From Clostridiales bacterium (GTDB taxonomy: Bacteria > Bacillota > Clostridia > Christensenellales > Pumilibacteraceae), in contig JAFLVI010000007.1 in the NCBI GenBank assembly GCA_022508405.1, positions 1-42,563 on the forward strand: 42,563 nt of DNA. The letters are read 5' to 3'. The stretch's first letter is position 1. Each line of letters starts with the position of its first letter. The position numbers were made by a program, and so were the translations under genes. The notes beneath the pieces are model-generated. The model saw only the letters and a program-made list of their open reading frames with translations. It was not told the origin of the DNA and did not search any database. This document shows positions 16,713-25,660 of the stretch, piece by piece.

Positions 16713-17351
16713 ATGGAAATAAATAGGATAAACGCGCTGTGTACTGCAAATATAAAAAAGGCAAAAACCGATTGCGACATGGTAATAGCGTGTTGCGATA
16801 AAGCAGTAGCGCAGGACGGTGTACATATAGTCGTGCCGTACGGTAAATCGCTTGCAAGCGGCGTAAGCGAAGTGTATATAAACGACATGTTGAACGAAGA
16901 TTTGCTGGAAAGCGCGTGTGACTATATAATAACAAACAACGCGCGCGCGATTGTTCGTGCGGCGTACGATATGGAAGAAGCCGGAATAATCGAGGCGCGT
17001 CACAAGCTTTCGCCCGTAATGTTGCTTCACAAGCTTGGGATACTCGGCAACGTCGCAATAGCCGGCGGCGTATGTTTGGATAACGACGATTTAGACCTTA
17101 TGGCGCAGGAGAAAGTGCCGCTTATTTTGCTGCCGACTGCGGACGCCGGATACGGACACGGATTTGCGCCGGTGTGTGCGGCGGCTCATAGGGGAATTAG
17201 ATTGGGCATTGGTACTTTTGACTGTAAGTATAACGTAAACGCCGATTTGGATTACGAACTTAATTTTTTGGCTTTGACGGCAAATGCGGAAATGCGCACA
17301 CAAAATGCGCTGGATAAGGAAACGCTAAAAAAGATTTTGGCTTTCAAGTAA
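16713..17351 (+). CDS. Half-length amidohydrolase-like protein, catalytic residues lost
   Basis: This 212-residue protein resembles only the second half of an amidohydrolase-superfamily barrel of the cytosine/MTA deaminase type. From about residue 93 it follows the family pattern: LLHKLGILGNVAIAGGVCLDNDDLDLMAQEKVPLILLPTAD, then GHGFAPV..., RGIRLGIGTF and an NVNADLDYELNFL helix. The metal-binding His expected in the segment that here reads AGGVCL is Gly/Cys (119-121), and the GTD that carries the catalytic Asp reads GTFD, shifted by one. The N-terminal half-barrel with the HxH metal motif is absent, with only one base to galU for it. It is therefore probably not an enzyme, though the frame is intact. 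Role unknown. Confidence 0.6.
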   Translation: MEINRINALCTANIKKAKTDCDMVIACCDKAVAQDGVHIVVPYGKSLASGVSEVYINDMLNEDLLESACDYIITNNARAIVRAAYDMEEAGIIEARHKLSPVMLLHKLGILGNVAIAGGVCLDNDDLDLMAQEKVPLILLPTADAGYGHGFAPVCAAAHRGIRLGIGTFDCKYNVNADLDYELNFLALTANAEMRTQNALDKETLKKILAFK

Positions 17352-17380
17352 AATTTATTTTGTAACACGATAAAAATAAG

Positions 17381-17409
17381 TTGACAAAGCTCGATTGATT
17401 TAGTACAAT
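17381..17409 (+). promoter_or_regulatory. Promoter for tRNA-Leu
   Basis: The -35 TTGACA (17381-17386) and -10 TACAAT (17404-17409) are 17 bases apart, and the tRNA begins 12 bases after the -10. It gives the tRNA its own transcription, separate from the galU unit. Confidence 0.85.
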
Positions 17410-17421
17410 ATGTTAGCAAAT

Positions 17422-17505
17422 GCGGTTATGGCGGAATTGGCAGACGCGCAAGACTAAGGATCTTGTGGTAACTCCGTGCAGGTTCAAGTCCTGTTAACCG
17501 CACCA
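17422..17505 (+). tRNA. tRNA-Leu, anticodon AAG
   Basis: This is a complete cloverleaf of 84 bases including encoded CCA. The acceptor GCGGTTA (17422-17428) pairs with TAACCGC (17495-17501). The anticodon stem CAAGA/TCTTG (17449-17453 and 17461-17465) encloses the loop CTAAGGA, giving anticodon AAG at 17456-17458. A variable arm (GTGGTAACTCCGTG region) of the long class II type confirms a leucine-type tRNA, and the T-arm loop is TTCAAGT. The discriminator is A (17502). AAG reads CUU, which appears often in the genes of this window. A34 would probably need conversion to inosine to read CUC. Confidence 0.93.
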
Positions 17506-17514
17506 AACAAAAAT

Positions 17515-17537
17515 AAGAGCCAAAGGCTCTTTTTTTA
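17515..17537 (+). terminator. Terminator of tRNA-Leu
   Basis: AGAGCC (17516-17521) and GGCTCT (17525-17530) close an AAA loop and are followed by seven T. The hairpin is extended by imperfect pairing so that CACCAAA at the tRNA 3' end (17501-17507) faces TTTGGTG (17538-17544). Confidence 0.88.
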
Positions 17538-17546
17538 TTTGGTGCG

Positions 17547-17676
17547 AATGAAGCGCCGCTGACGCAGCATGAAGGAATGAAGACACTTTTGTTAATGAAG
17601 ACGCTCGCTATCGCTCGCTAATGTCGGTGGTGCTTCGCTTCATTTTTAAATAGTATCCAAAGGTGATGTCTTCATT
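17547..17676. repeat. ATGAAG-rich imperfect palindromic repeat element
   Basis: ATGAAG occurs at 17548, 17569, 17577 and 17595, with inverted copies near 17638 and 17670. Two arms nest across the segment: AATGAAGCG (17547-17555) with CGCTTCATT (17636-17644), and AATGAAGACA (17576-17585) with TGTCTTCATT (17667-17676). Between them lies a direct GCTCGCTATCGCTCGCTA repeat (17603-17620). There is no coding potential. It resembles the short extragenic palindromic elements scattered in some gut Firmicutes (from memory, not verified). Confidence 0.5.
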
Positions 17677-17930
17677 AGACGATATTCTTTTCTTAAAAGC
17701 TTATGTTATACATACATTAACTCGAGTGGGCAAAAGCGTAAACAATAATAATATTCGGTGTGACATTTTGAGCGAGCGCGAAGTCGCGTTTTACTTCATA
17801 TACTATATATAGTATACATATATGCCTAAATATCAACACTTACTGAGCATATTGTGATAGTTTTTTTGCACATTATCGAACAAGTTGTAAATTTAGTGCG
17901 AAAAATTTGGCTGTTAAAAGGTATATATGT
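17677..17930. other. AT-rich gene-free control region upstream of the protease operon
   Basis: No ORF with gene-like features and no RNA gene is evident here. It holds a short GC hairpin followed by T (GCGCGAAGTCGCGTTTT near 17775-17791) and a perfect 18-bp palindrome, TATACTATATATAGTATA, at 17799-17816. Together with 17931-18175 it forms the approach to the protease operon. The palindrome is the most likely protein-binding site in it. Confidence 0.55.
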
Positions 17931-17959
17931 TTGACAAACGCTTGTCAATGCGGTATAAT
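17931..17959 (+). promoter_or_regulatory. Protease-operon promoter P1 with overlapping inverted repeat
   Basis: A perfect -35 TTGACA (17931-17936) and -10 TATAAT (17954-17959) have 17-base spacing. The -35 and spacer contain a 7-bp inverted repeat, TTGACAA-ACGC-TTGTCAA (17931-17948), which would make a natural operator overlapping the -35 box. A transcript from here would have a leader of about 210 bases before the ATG at 18176. Confidence 0.85.
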
Positions 17960-18060
17960 AACAGGTAGCATCTCGGTTTTGGATTAGACAAAGAAGTCTG
18001 CCAACGCCGTTATTGTCGTTTAAGAAATCTTGGGTATATTTATTGCTCGGACAATTAAAC

Positions 18061-18090
18061 TTGACAGATGGGCGGCAGAATTGTTACAAT
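18061..18090 (+). promoter_or_regulatory. Protease-operon promoter P2
   Basis: The -35 TTGACA (18061-18066) and -10 TACAAT (18085-18090) are 18 bases apart, giving a second start about 130 bases after P1 and a leader of about 80 bases. Downstream at 18132-18148 lies the inverted repeat TGTTCG-AATTA-CGAACA, placed where a repressor could block P2 and readthrough from P1. Confidence 0.7.
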
Positions 18091-18175
18091 CAAGCAGTAT
18101 GCCAACCGATTATGTCGAACCTACACTTATTTGTTCGAATTACGAACATCAACGCAACATTCGAGAGGATATACA

Positions 18176-21100
18176 ATGACTAATACAGCTCGAAAGGCAC
18201 TAAACACCAAACTTATATTCATTTTAATCGCAGCGCTGCTGGCGCTGGTTTTAGCGTTGCAGGTCGTGTATGCGCCTATAAATGTATATGCTCCCGACAG
18301 GGGCGGCAACAGCAACACCGCTACTGCCGACAGCATGAACGGTGTATCGGTTAAATATACACCGGCGGAAAACGGATTGCAGGGTGAGGAATACGATTAT
18401 AAGCTTTCCGACGATTCCGCTCGTGCCGCTTCCGCCAAATCCCTGCCTGCACCCAGCAAAAAAGTTGATGTTATTGTGTCGCTCGAGGGCACTTCCATGA
18501 TGGACTATGCGGTAAGCAAGGGCATTAGCGTCGCAAAGGCCATTGCCACCGAGGGCGGACAAAAGAATTTGGAAAACCTGCGCAAAATACGTGAGAGCGC
18601 AATAAACGATTTATCAAAATACATAATAGAAAAGCGTTATGATTACAGCACTGTCATGAACGCGTTTTCCGCTACTGTGCGTTACGGCGATGTTGCCGCC
18701 ATTGAGCGCGATAGCCGTGTTAAAAACGTAATACTTTCGGAAACTTATCTTGCGCCGCAAACCGTCACCGAAAACTACGTTGACGTTTACGAAACGGGTA
18801 TATTCAACTCCGAGGGCGTGGGCTACGACGGAACGGGCACTGTTGTCGCCGTTTTGGATACCGGTACCGACTACACGCACGAAGTATTCGATATGGAACT
18901 TAATGCCGACACGCTTGCAATATCCAAGGACGACGTTGCGGCTGTCGCATCGGCGCTTACGGCTACGTCGCTTTCCGCCGCCGTCGGTGACATTATAGAC
19001 GAAGACGATCTTTACATAAGCTCCAAGCTTCCTTACGCATACGATTATGCGGACAGCGACGCCAATGTTTATCCCAAAGAGGCACACGGTACGCACGTTG
19101 CGGGTATTATCGCCGGCAAGTCCAAAACAATTACAGGCGTTGCAACCGGTGCGCAGATTGCCACTTTTAAGGTTTTCTCCGATTATAATAGCGGCGCTAA
19201 AAGCGAGTGGATTATGGCAGCGCTCAACGATTGCATCACTTTAGGCGTTGACGCCATCAATATGTCGCTTGGCTCGTCCTGCGGTTTTTCGCGCGAGGTG
19301 GACGAGGTTGTTGTAAATGAAGTATACGATTCCATCAATGCTGCCGGCATATGCTTAGTCGTTGCGGCCAGCAACGATGCGTCTTCGGCGCAAAGCAGTA
19401 CTTGGGGCAATACCAACCTTGCCAGCAATCCCGATTCAGGCACGGTCGGCTCGCCCGGGTCGTACAATGCGGCGCTTTCCGTAGGGTCGGTTAGCGGCGT
19501 AAAAACAAAATACTTTATTTCCAACGGAAAGGAAATTTATTTTAACGAGTCGCGTTTGATAGGCAAGACCGAGGCCAACGACTTTGTGGCCGGCATGCTC
19601 GGCAACAAAACGGAAGGAACTTTCGATTATGTCGTAATCCCCGGCGTAGGCATGCCTGTAAACTATAACGGTATAAATGTAGAAGGTAAGGTAGCGGTTG
19701 TCAAGCGCGGACAAACCAACTTTGAAGAAAAGGTGCGCGTTGCCGCCAGCCGCGGCGCCATAGGCGTTATTGTTTACAACAATGTTTCCGGTACAATCAG
19801 CATGTCTGTCGGTACCAAGCTTATAGTGCCCAGCTGCTTTATTACTATGGATCTTGCAAAAGATCTGGTTGCGGCAGGTAGCGGAAAGATCAAACTTTCC
19901 ACTTCCTATCTTGCCGGTCCGTTTATGTCCGACTTTTCAAGCTGGGGTTGCTTGCCCAATCTAATACTTGCACCCGACATCACCGCGCACGGCGGAGAAA
20001 TTTACTCGTCAATCCCCGGCGGCGACCAGTACGATAAGTTCAGTGGTACATCCATGGCTTGTCCCAACCTTGCCGGTGCGCTCATACTGGTGCGTGAGTT
20101 TGTAAAGGAAAAGGAACGTCAGGCGTCCACCATAGCAATTCGCGACGAATCGTACAGCCGCATGATGAGCACTGCTACCATAGTCAAAAACGAGGAAGGC
20201 AATCCGTATTCACCGCGCAAGCAAGGCGCCGGCATTGCCGATATTTCGCATTCTATAAACACAAAGGCGTATCTTACCGTAGACGGTTTGAACAAGCCCA
20301 AGCTCTCGCTCGGCGATGATCCGGAGCGCACGGGCGTATACGAGTTGAAGTTCAATCTTGTCAACGATTCTAATAGTGCAATCAGTTATTCATTCGATCA
20401 GTACGTCATGACGGAGAGCATCTCCAGTGACGACCGAACCGTATCCGAAAAAGCGCATCTGTTTACCGATACCAAAAACACCTATTCCGTTCAACAGAAA
20501 AAAGGTGTAGCAAAGATAAATAACAACACCATTTTGCTCGGTGGCTATGGTGAAGCGGCTATTACGGTAAAAATCGAGCTTTCCGCCGCGGATAAACAGT
20601 ACTTAAACACTCTGTTTATAAACGGTATGTTTGTCGAAGGCTATGTATTGCTTAAGAGCCAAAATACCGACGGAATAGATTTGAACATACCGTACATGGC
20701 GTTTTACGGTGATTGGGCGGACGCACCCATGCTTGACGTAACCGAATACGAGGTGGGCGAATCCGCCGTTGACGATTCCGTTTTGGAAGAAGACAAGCTT
20801 AAAGCCGATGTTCATGCAACGCTTCCGTATTCGGGCTTCTACTCCGCGTGGGGTGTCGATAATATGGGTTATTACGGTATGGGCGCCTATGCGTTTAATA
20901 TCGCCAGCGGGTATAAGACGCCCGTCACGCAGGAAAAATTTGCCGCACTTACCACCAATTCCGACGGCGATTATATGTTGTACATGATAAACGCCGGTCT
21001 TCTGCGTTGTGCAAAACGCGTGGATATGGAAATCCGTAACAGCGCCACCGGCGAACTTGTTTGGTCGGGTGTGGACTACAATGCGCGTAAAAGCCATTCC

Positions 21101-24100
21101 AGCGGCGGCAGTCAGACCGGCGGCATGGTGCTTATAGAGCTTGACATTCGCAAGCTCGATTTACCCAACAATGCCAAGTACACGTTTAGCATGACGTGCT
21201 ATCTCGACTGGAAAAAGGACAACGATTACATCGGCGACTACAGCGACCAAATGGACAAAATGGACGAGTACCAATACGGTAACAAAAACACCTTCTCGTT
21301 TGAGTTCACAATAGATAACGAGGCGCCGCAAATTGCCGGTGCCGCCATACGCAAGGTTGCGTCCGGCAATTCGTACCGTTACTCTTTGGAATTGAGCCTG
21401 TATGACAACCATTACATGCAAGGTTTTGCTCTTTACACATATGGCGGTAAAGAATTGATAAGCGGTTATGAGCGTCTTACCGATGTTACATCGCTCAAAA
21501 ACGGCGTTGTGCCTGTGGACGGCGAGTTCAATTCGGAAACGTTGTGTTCTGTGGATATTTCCGGCTACTGGAATAAAATAATAGAAAACGAAGGCAAGCT
21601 GTATGTCACATTGTACGACTATGCCAAAAATTCTTCTTCGTTCGAGCTTGTTGTAAGCGAAACCGGAGACGATTCGGCAAATCCCGATGCATCGCTTGTG
21701 ATTTCGCCCAAAGAAGATTTGACCATAACCAAAAACCGCAACGTTCGCGATAACTATACGGTAAAAGTAAATGAACAGCTTGACTTTTCTACACTTTTAA
21801 CTGTTCGTGCCAATATCAACGACAAAAATGATTCGGACGCAGTGTATCAAGAAGGATATTGGATGAAAGACCTTATTTGGTCTGTTGACGACAATACCAT
21901 TGTTGATATTACAAACGAAGGTGTTTTGACCGGCTTAAAGGAAGGCGAAACAACTTTATACGTTCGCACACCCAATACAAGCGCATTTGACGAAAACGAT
22001 ACAACGCACTGTCTTAAGTTTGTAATCAAGGTGGAAGGCGTTCAGGCAGGCGGGCTTAAGATTTCCGGTGTGGAGCTTTCCGCAACTGCGCTCAACTTGG
22101 AGCGCGGCGAAACCGCAATCATCACAGCAAAAATAAAGCCTTACGGTTACAGCGAACCGTTTAAGCTAAACTGGACATCCACCGGTGCAACTATTGTTTC
22201 GGTTAGTGTAAACGAAGGCGGTATGTCTGTTGAGATTAAAGCGTTAAAGAGCGGTTCCGCACAAATTCAGGCAAACGTAGTCGGCAGCTACATATCCGGT
22301 TATTGCGACGTTACCGTTCTGCAAGAATTTTTGGTGAACGATAATATTTATCTTCGTTCTTATACCGGACGCGGCGGCGACTGGGTCAACGAAAACGGCG
22401 AGATCGAGCACAATGTTGTGGAAATACCCGATGATTTGGGCGTGTCGTTTATTTATCCCAGTGCATTCTACGGCAACGAATATATAGAAAAGGTAATTAT
22501 TCCGGAAGGTATTACTTCGCTCATGCGTGCGACTTTCTTTAATTGCAGCAACCTTAAAGAAGTCGTCTTGCCGGAATCGCTTACATCGATAGATTATCTT
22601 GCGTTTGCCAACTGCAACAAGCTGGAAAAAATCAATCTCGGACATGTGCAAACTATAGGCGATTCGGCATTCTGGGGTTGTGCTATGGAAGAAATCGATT
22701 TGTCTAAATGTACATACATAGACAAGTACGCATTTGTTTACTGCAACAACCTTAAGACGTTGGATTTGTCGCGTGTCGGTATGATAGGCGGCGGCGCATT
22801 TGCGCATTGCTCCGGCTTAAAGTCGGTTGTTATCCCTGAAAACACTTCAATGGCATACGACACTACGTATTTGCTTAATGGCGGTATCAACCGCGGCGGC
22901 GTGTTTGCATTCTGCACTAACCTTAAAACCGTTACCATCAAATCGCGTACGGTTGGGGAAAGCGCTTTTTACGCCTGCTTGTCGCTGGAAAATGTAATTT
23001 TCGAAAACGACGTAGATGTTATCGATGTAAATGCGTTTGCGCATTGTTACGAGCTTAAAAACGTAACGTTCTACGGCAGTGTGTACAAAATAAGCGATAT
23101 GGCTTTCCTTAGATGCATAGAACTGAAAGAATTCACAATACCCAACGGGCTGACTATTTTGGGCGAAAATGTGTTCTATCTTTGCGACAAGCTGTCCAAG
23201 ATAATCGTTTCTTCAGGCGCTATGCTTGACACCATAGGTACCGGATCGCTCGGCGGACTGGACATAGAGGAGTTTGTTGTTGAGGACGGGAATAAATATC
23301 TTTCCTCCGAGGACGGCGTTTTGTACGACCGCGCAATGAAAAAGCTTATCGCGTATCCCAATGCGAAAATCAATAGTACCGGCGAATTTACTGTTCCCGA
23401 TAAAGTAAGAACAATAGGCGAATCTGCGTTTTCGCGTGTTCGGTCACTCGGTATGATCGATTTAAACAAAGTAGAATACATAGAGGCCGAGGCGTTCTTC
23501 AATATAGTTTATGTCAACGGCAACACCACCGCTTATGTCCAGTTTACCGGTTATAACAATGTCAAGTACATAGGCGCTATGGCATTCTACAGAGCAGTCA
23601 TTACAGCGTTGCCTATATCTCTTAACAACACGACGTATATCGGTGACGGTGCGTTTTATATGGCTTCGCTTTATCAAAACAGCAGTATGCCTGCCAATGC
23701 AACGCTTACCATACCCAAAAATCTCAAGTATCTTGGTGAAAGGGCTTTCTCGGGCGGCGTTCTTGTAACGACCGATGATGAAGAAATTTTGTTCTCATTG
23801 AATATTTCCACAGTCTCGTTTACGCAAAGCTCTATAAAAAGCGTAGGCAAGGGTGCGTTTGCTTACAATCCCTCGCTTACAAAGATTGAATTCGGCAATC
23901 TCGAAGCTATCAGTGAGAGCATGTTTGAAAACTGCGCGTGGACGTCGACGTCTTTGTTTGGCGGAACAAACAAACAGGGCATTAAAGAAGTAAGCATACC
24001 CGACACGATCAAGACGATAGGCAGCAAAGCGTTTAACGGCAACTACCTTCTCTCCAAAGTATCTTTGTCGTCAAATCTTACGAATATTGCGGACAGCGCG

Positions 24101-25660
24101 TTTGCCGGTACTGCAATAACCACTATCAATCTTCCGGACAATATTGTTAGCATAGGCGCAAGCGCGTTTGCGGATTCGCAACTGCAAAGTATCGTTTTAC
24201 CCGAAAAGGTTACGGAAATAGGCAACAATGCGTTTGCCCGCACTCCGTTGACTACAGTCGGATACAAAACGGGCAAAGGCGCGGTTAAATCAATAGGCAA
24301 CGGTGCGTTTAGAAATTGCGATAAGCTTACAAACGCGCAGTTCCCGTATGCCGAAACCATAGGCAACAATGCTTTCAACGGCTGCAAATTGCTCGACCAA
24401 ATCGACTTTAGTTCGGCAAAAACAATAGGCACCGCCGCATTTGCCGGTTGTGAAGCATTGGATGCAATAACGCTTAATAAAGTGGAAACTATCGGCGAAC
24501 GTGCATTTGAGGGCGCAACCAATGTTACGTCCGTCACAATGCCTATGATCAAAAAGATTGGCGGGGAAGCGTTTAGCGGCACGGCTATTACAACCGTTTC
24601 TCTTCCCGAGGGCTTTACCACTGCGGAAGATAAGGCATTCTACGGTGCGAATATGCTTTCCTCAATAACAGTTGCCGCAAACAACAAAACTTATAAGAGC
24701 ATGGACGGCGTGCTTTACAGTGTAAATGACAAGGGTATGTACACCTTGGTCAGCTATCCTGCGTGTAAGACGGACATAACAGATTATACCGTCTATAATA
24801 AGACAATCAAGCTTAGCGCGTACGCATTTAACGGCAACACCACGCTTGAGAGCATTACGTTGCCTGTTTACTTGCAGGTGATAGGAATGTCTGCTATGAG
24901 CGGAATGACAAGTCTGACAAAGCTTACAATCAATGCCGTAAATGCGCCTACGCTGGAAAGCTATGCGTACATGGTTTATCCGGAAATCGACGATGACGAA
25001 TCGGACAGCGGCAATGCGGACAGCGATGTTGTAGGCGATGACGATGTAGAAAACGACAACGAAATTGTCAACAGAAACGACGGTGTGTTTACCAACTTCT
25101 ACGACAACTTCAACTTCGCCTTTGAGGACGCGGATAAGGAGCAGCAGCTTAAAATATATATTCCGTACAACAACAGCGGGTATTATGAAAACCGCATCTG
25201 GAAGCTGTATGTCGGCAGATGTCTTAACACTACAGACAAGGTTCACGCAACACTCGGCACACTTCAGGTAATAGAAAACATCAAGACCGAGCTTGCAAAA
25301 ACCACTCATGACCAAAACAATATAAAACGTCTCCTTAACATAGTTAGAAACATCAACGTTGTTCAGCAACAGCTTATTTACGGCAATTACGATTACGAGG
25401 TTAAGGATAACAGCGGAACAACCGTTGCTACAATAGATAAGGCGTATTACAACGACATGCTTGAGGGTAAAAACTTCTATCAAGCATTGTCGGCGCTTCA
25501 AGGTCAGACGTCGGCATCTGCAGCTTTTGCCGATGGTCAGTACGGAATAGCGGCATTAAAAGGCGATGCCGGAATTGTATCTGTTGTAATTATTACGACG
25601 CTTTGTCTTGTGTTTGTAATAACCTTGATTACATTTTGTGCGAAAAGGAGGGGACGCTAA
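18176..25660 (+). CDS. Giant membrane-anchored subtilisin-like protease with leucine-rich-repeat array
   Basis: This is a 2494-residue surface protein. The start is ATG 18176 with GAGAGG; an upstream in-frame ATG at 18068 lies inside promoter P2. A signal sequence spans about residues 10-33. The S8 catalytic triad is Asp228 (VLDTGTD), His304 (HGTHVAG) and Ser626 (SGTSMACP), with oxyanion Asn400; a protease-associated domain (about 500-570) is inserted before Ser, as in C5a-peptidase-like cell-envelope proteases. A beta-sandwich region follows, then a BIG2 domain (about 1290-1380). BspA-type LRR_5 repeats (IGDSAFWGC-like) run from about 1415 to 2260, interrupted once. The end has an Asp-rich stretch, helices, a membrane helix (about 2466-2486) and KRRGR. 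No LPXTG is seen, so the helix itself probably anchors it. First gene of the protease-Opp operon; the LRRs probably bind protein or host ligands. Confidence 0.9.
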   Translation: MTNTARKALNTKLIFILIAALLALVLALQVVYAPINVYAPDRGGNSNTATADSMNGVSVKYTPAENGLQGEEYDYKLSDDSARAASAKSLPAPSKKVDVIVSLEGTSMMDYAVSKGISVAKAIATEGGQKNLENLRKIRESAINDLSKYIIEKRYDYSTVMNAFSATVRYGDVAAIERDSRVKNVILSETYLAPQTVTENYVDVYETGIFNSEGVGYDGTGTVVAVLDTGTDYTHEVFDMELNADTLAISKDDVAAVASALTATSLSAAVGDIIDEDDLYISSKLPYAYDYADSDANVYPKEAHGTHVAGIIAGKSKTITGVATGAQIATFKVFSDYNSGAKSEWIMAALNDCITLGVDAINMSLGSSCGFSREVDEVVVNEVYDSINAAGICLVVAASNDASSAQSSTWGNTNLASNPDSGTVGSPGSYNAALSVGSVSGVKTKYFISNGKEIYFNESRLIGKTEANDFVAGMLGNKTEGTFDYVVIPGVGMPVNYNGINVEGKVAVVKRGQTNFEEKVRVAASRGAIGVIVYNNVSGTISMSVGTKLIVPSCFITMDLAKDLVAAGSGKIKLSTSYLAGPFMSDFSSWGCLPNLILAPDITAHGGEIYSSIPGGDQYDKFSGTSMACPNLAGALILVREFVKEKERQASTIAIRDESYSRMMSTATIVKNEEGNPYSPRKQGAGIADISHSINTKAYLTVDGLNKPKLSLGDDPERTGVYELKFNLVNDSNSAISYSFDQYVMTESISSDDRTVSEKAHLFTDTKNTYSVQQKKGVAKINNNTILLGGYGEAAITVKIELSAADKQYLNTLFINGMFVEGYVLLKSQNTDGIDLNIPYMAFYGDWADAPMLDVTEYEVGESAVDDSVLEEDKLKADVHATLPYSGFYSAWGVDNMGYYGMGAYAFNIASGYKTPVTQEKFAALTTNSDGDYMLYMINAGLLRCAKRVDMEIRNSATGELVWSGVDYNARKSHSSGGSQTGGMVLIELDIRKLDLPNNAKYTFSMTCYLDWKKDNDYIGDYSDQMDKMDEYQYGNKNTFSFEFTIDNEAPQIAGAAIRKVASGNSYRYSLELSLYDNHYMQGFALYTYGGKELISGYERLTDVTSLKNGVVPVDGEFNSETLCSVDISGYWNKIIENEGKLYVTLYDYAKNSSSFELVVSETGDDSANPDASLVISPKEDLTITKNRNVRDNYTVKVNEQLDFSTLLTVRANINDKNDSDAVYQEGYWMKDLIWSVDDNTIVDITNEGVLTGLKEGETTLYVRTPNTSAFDENDTTHCLKFVIKVEGVQAGGLKISGVELSATALNLERGETAIITAKIKPYGYSEPFKLNWTSTGATIVSVSVNEGGMSVEIKALKSGSAQIQANVVGSYISGYCDVTVLQEFLVNDNIYLRSYTGRGGDWVNENGEIEHNVVEIPDDLGVSFIYPSAFYGNEYIEKVIIPEGITSLMRATFFNCSNLKEVVLPESLTSIDYLAFANCNKLEKINLGHVQTIGDSAFWGCAMEEIDLSKCTYIDKYAFVYCNNLKTLDLSRVGMIGGGAFAHCSGLKSVVIPENTSMAYDTTYLLNGGINRGGVFAFCTNLKTVTIKSRTVGESAFYACLSLENVIFENDVDVIDVNAFAHCYELKNVTFYGSVYKISDMAFLRCIELKEFTIPNGLTILGENVFYLCDKLSKIIVSSGAMLDTIGTGSLGGLDIEEFVVEDGNKYLSSEDGVLYDRAMKKLIAYPNAKINSTGEFTVPDKVRTIGESAFSRVRSLGMIDLNKVEYIEAEAFFNIVYVNGNTTAYVQFTGYNNVKYIGAMAFYRAVITALPISLNNTTYIGDGAFYMASLYQNSSMPANATLTIPKNLKYLGERAFSGGVLVTTDDEEILFSLNISTVSFTQSSIKSVGKGAFAYNPSLTKIEFGNLEAISESMFENCAWTSTSLFGGTNKQGIKEVSIPDTIKTIGSKAFNGNYLLSKVSLSSNLTNIADSAFAGTAITTINLPDNIVSIGASAFADSQLQSIVLPEKVTEIGNNAFARTPLTTVGYKTGKGAVKSIGNGAFRNCDKLTNAQFPYAETIGNNAFNGCKLLDQIDFSSAKTIGTAAFAGCEALDAITLNKVETIGERAFEGATNVTSVTMPMIKKIGGEAFSGTAITTVSLPEGFTTAEDKAFYGANMLSSITVAANNKTYKSMDGVLYSVNDKGMYTLVSYPACKTDITDYTVYNKTIKLSAYAFNGNTTLESITLPVYLQVIGMSAMSGMTSLTKLTINAVNAPTLESYAYMVYPEIDDDESDSGNADSDVVGDDDVENDNEIVNRNDGVFTNFYDNFNFAFEDADKEQQLKIYIPYNNSGYYENRIWKLYVGRCLNTTDKVHATLGTLQVIENIKTELAKTTHDQNNIKRLLNIVRNINVVQQQLIYGNYDYEVKDNSGTTVATIDKAYYNDMLEGKNFYQALSALQGQTSASAAFADGQYGIAALKGDAGIVSVVIITTLCLVFVITLITFCAKRRGR

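Noticed and set aside
17775-17791. Possible terminator GCGCGAAGTCGCGTTTT
   Set aside because: The loop is only two bases with a five-pair stem, and no gene lies just upstream; too weak to call.
18068-18175. Upstream ATG that would extend the protease by 36 residues
   Set aside because: It falls inside promoter P2, lacks a ribosome site, and would put a non-signal sequence before the signal peptide.
22420-24960. Regular repeats that might suggest a CRISPR array
   Set aside because: The periodicity is at protein level (LRR_5 units of about 22-23 residues) in an open frame; DNA units are not identical and there are no uniform spacers.
24662-25501. Minus-strand open frame of 279 codons inside the protease gene
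   Set aside because: It lies wholly inside the reading frame of the subtilisin-LRR gene and shows no domain or start signal.
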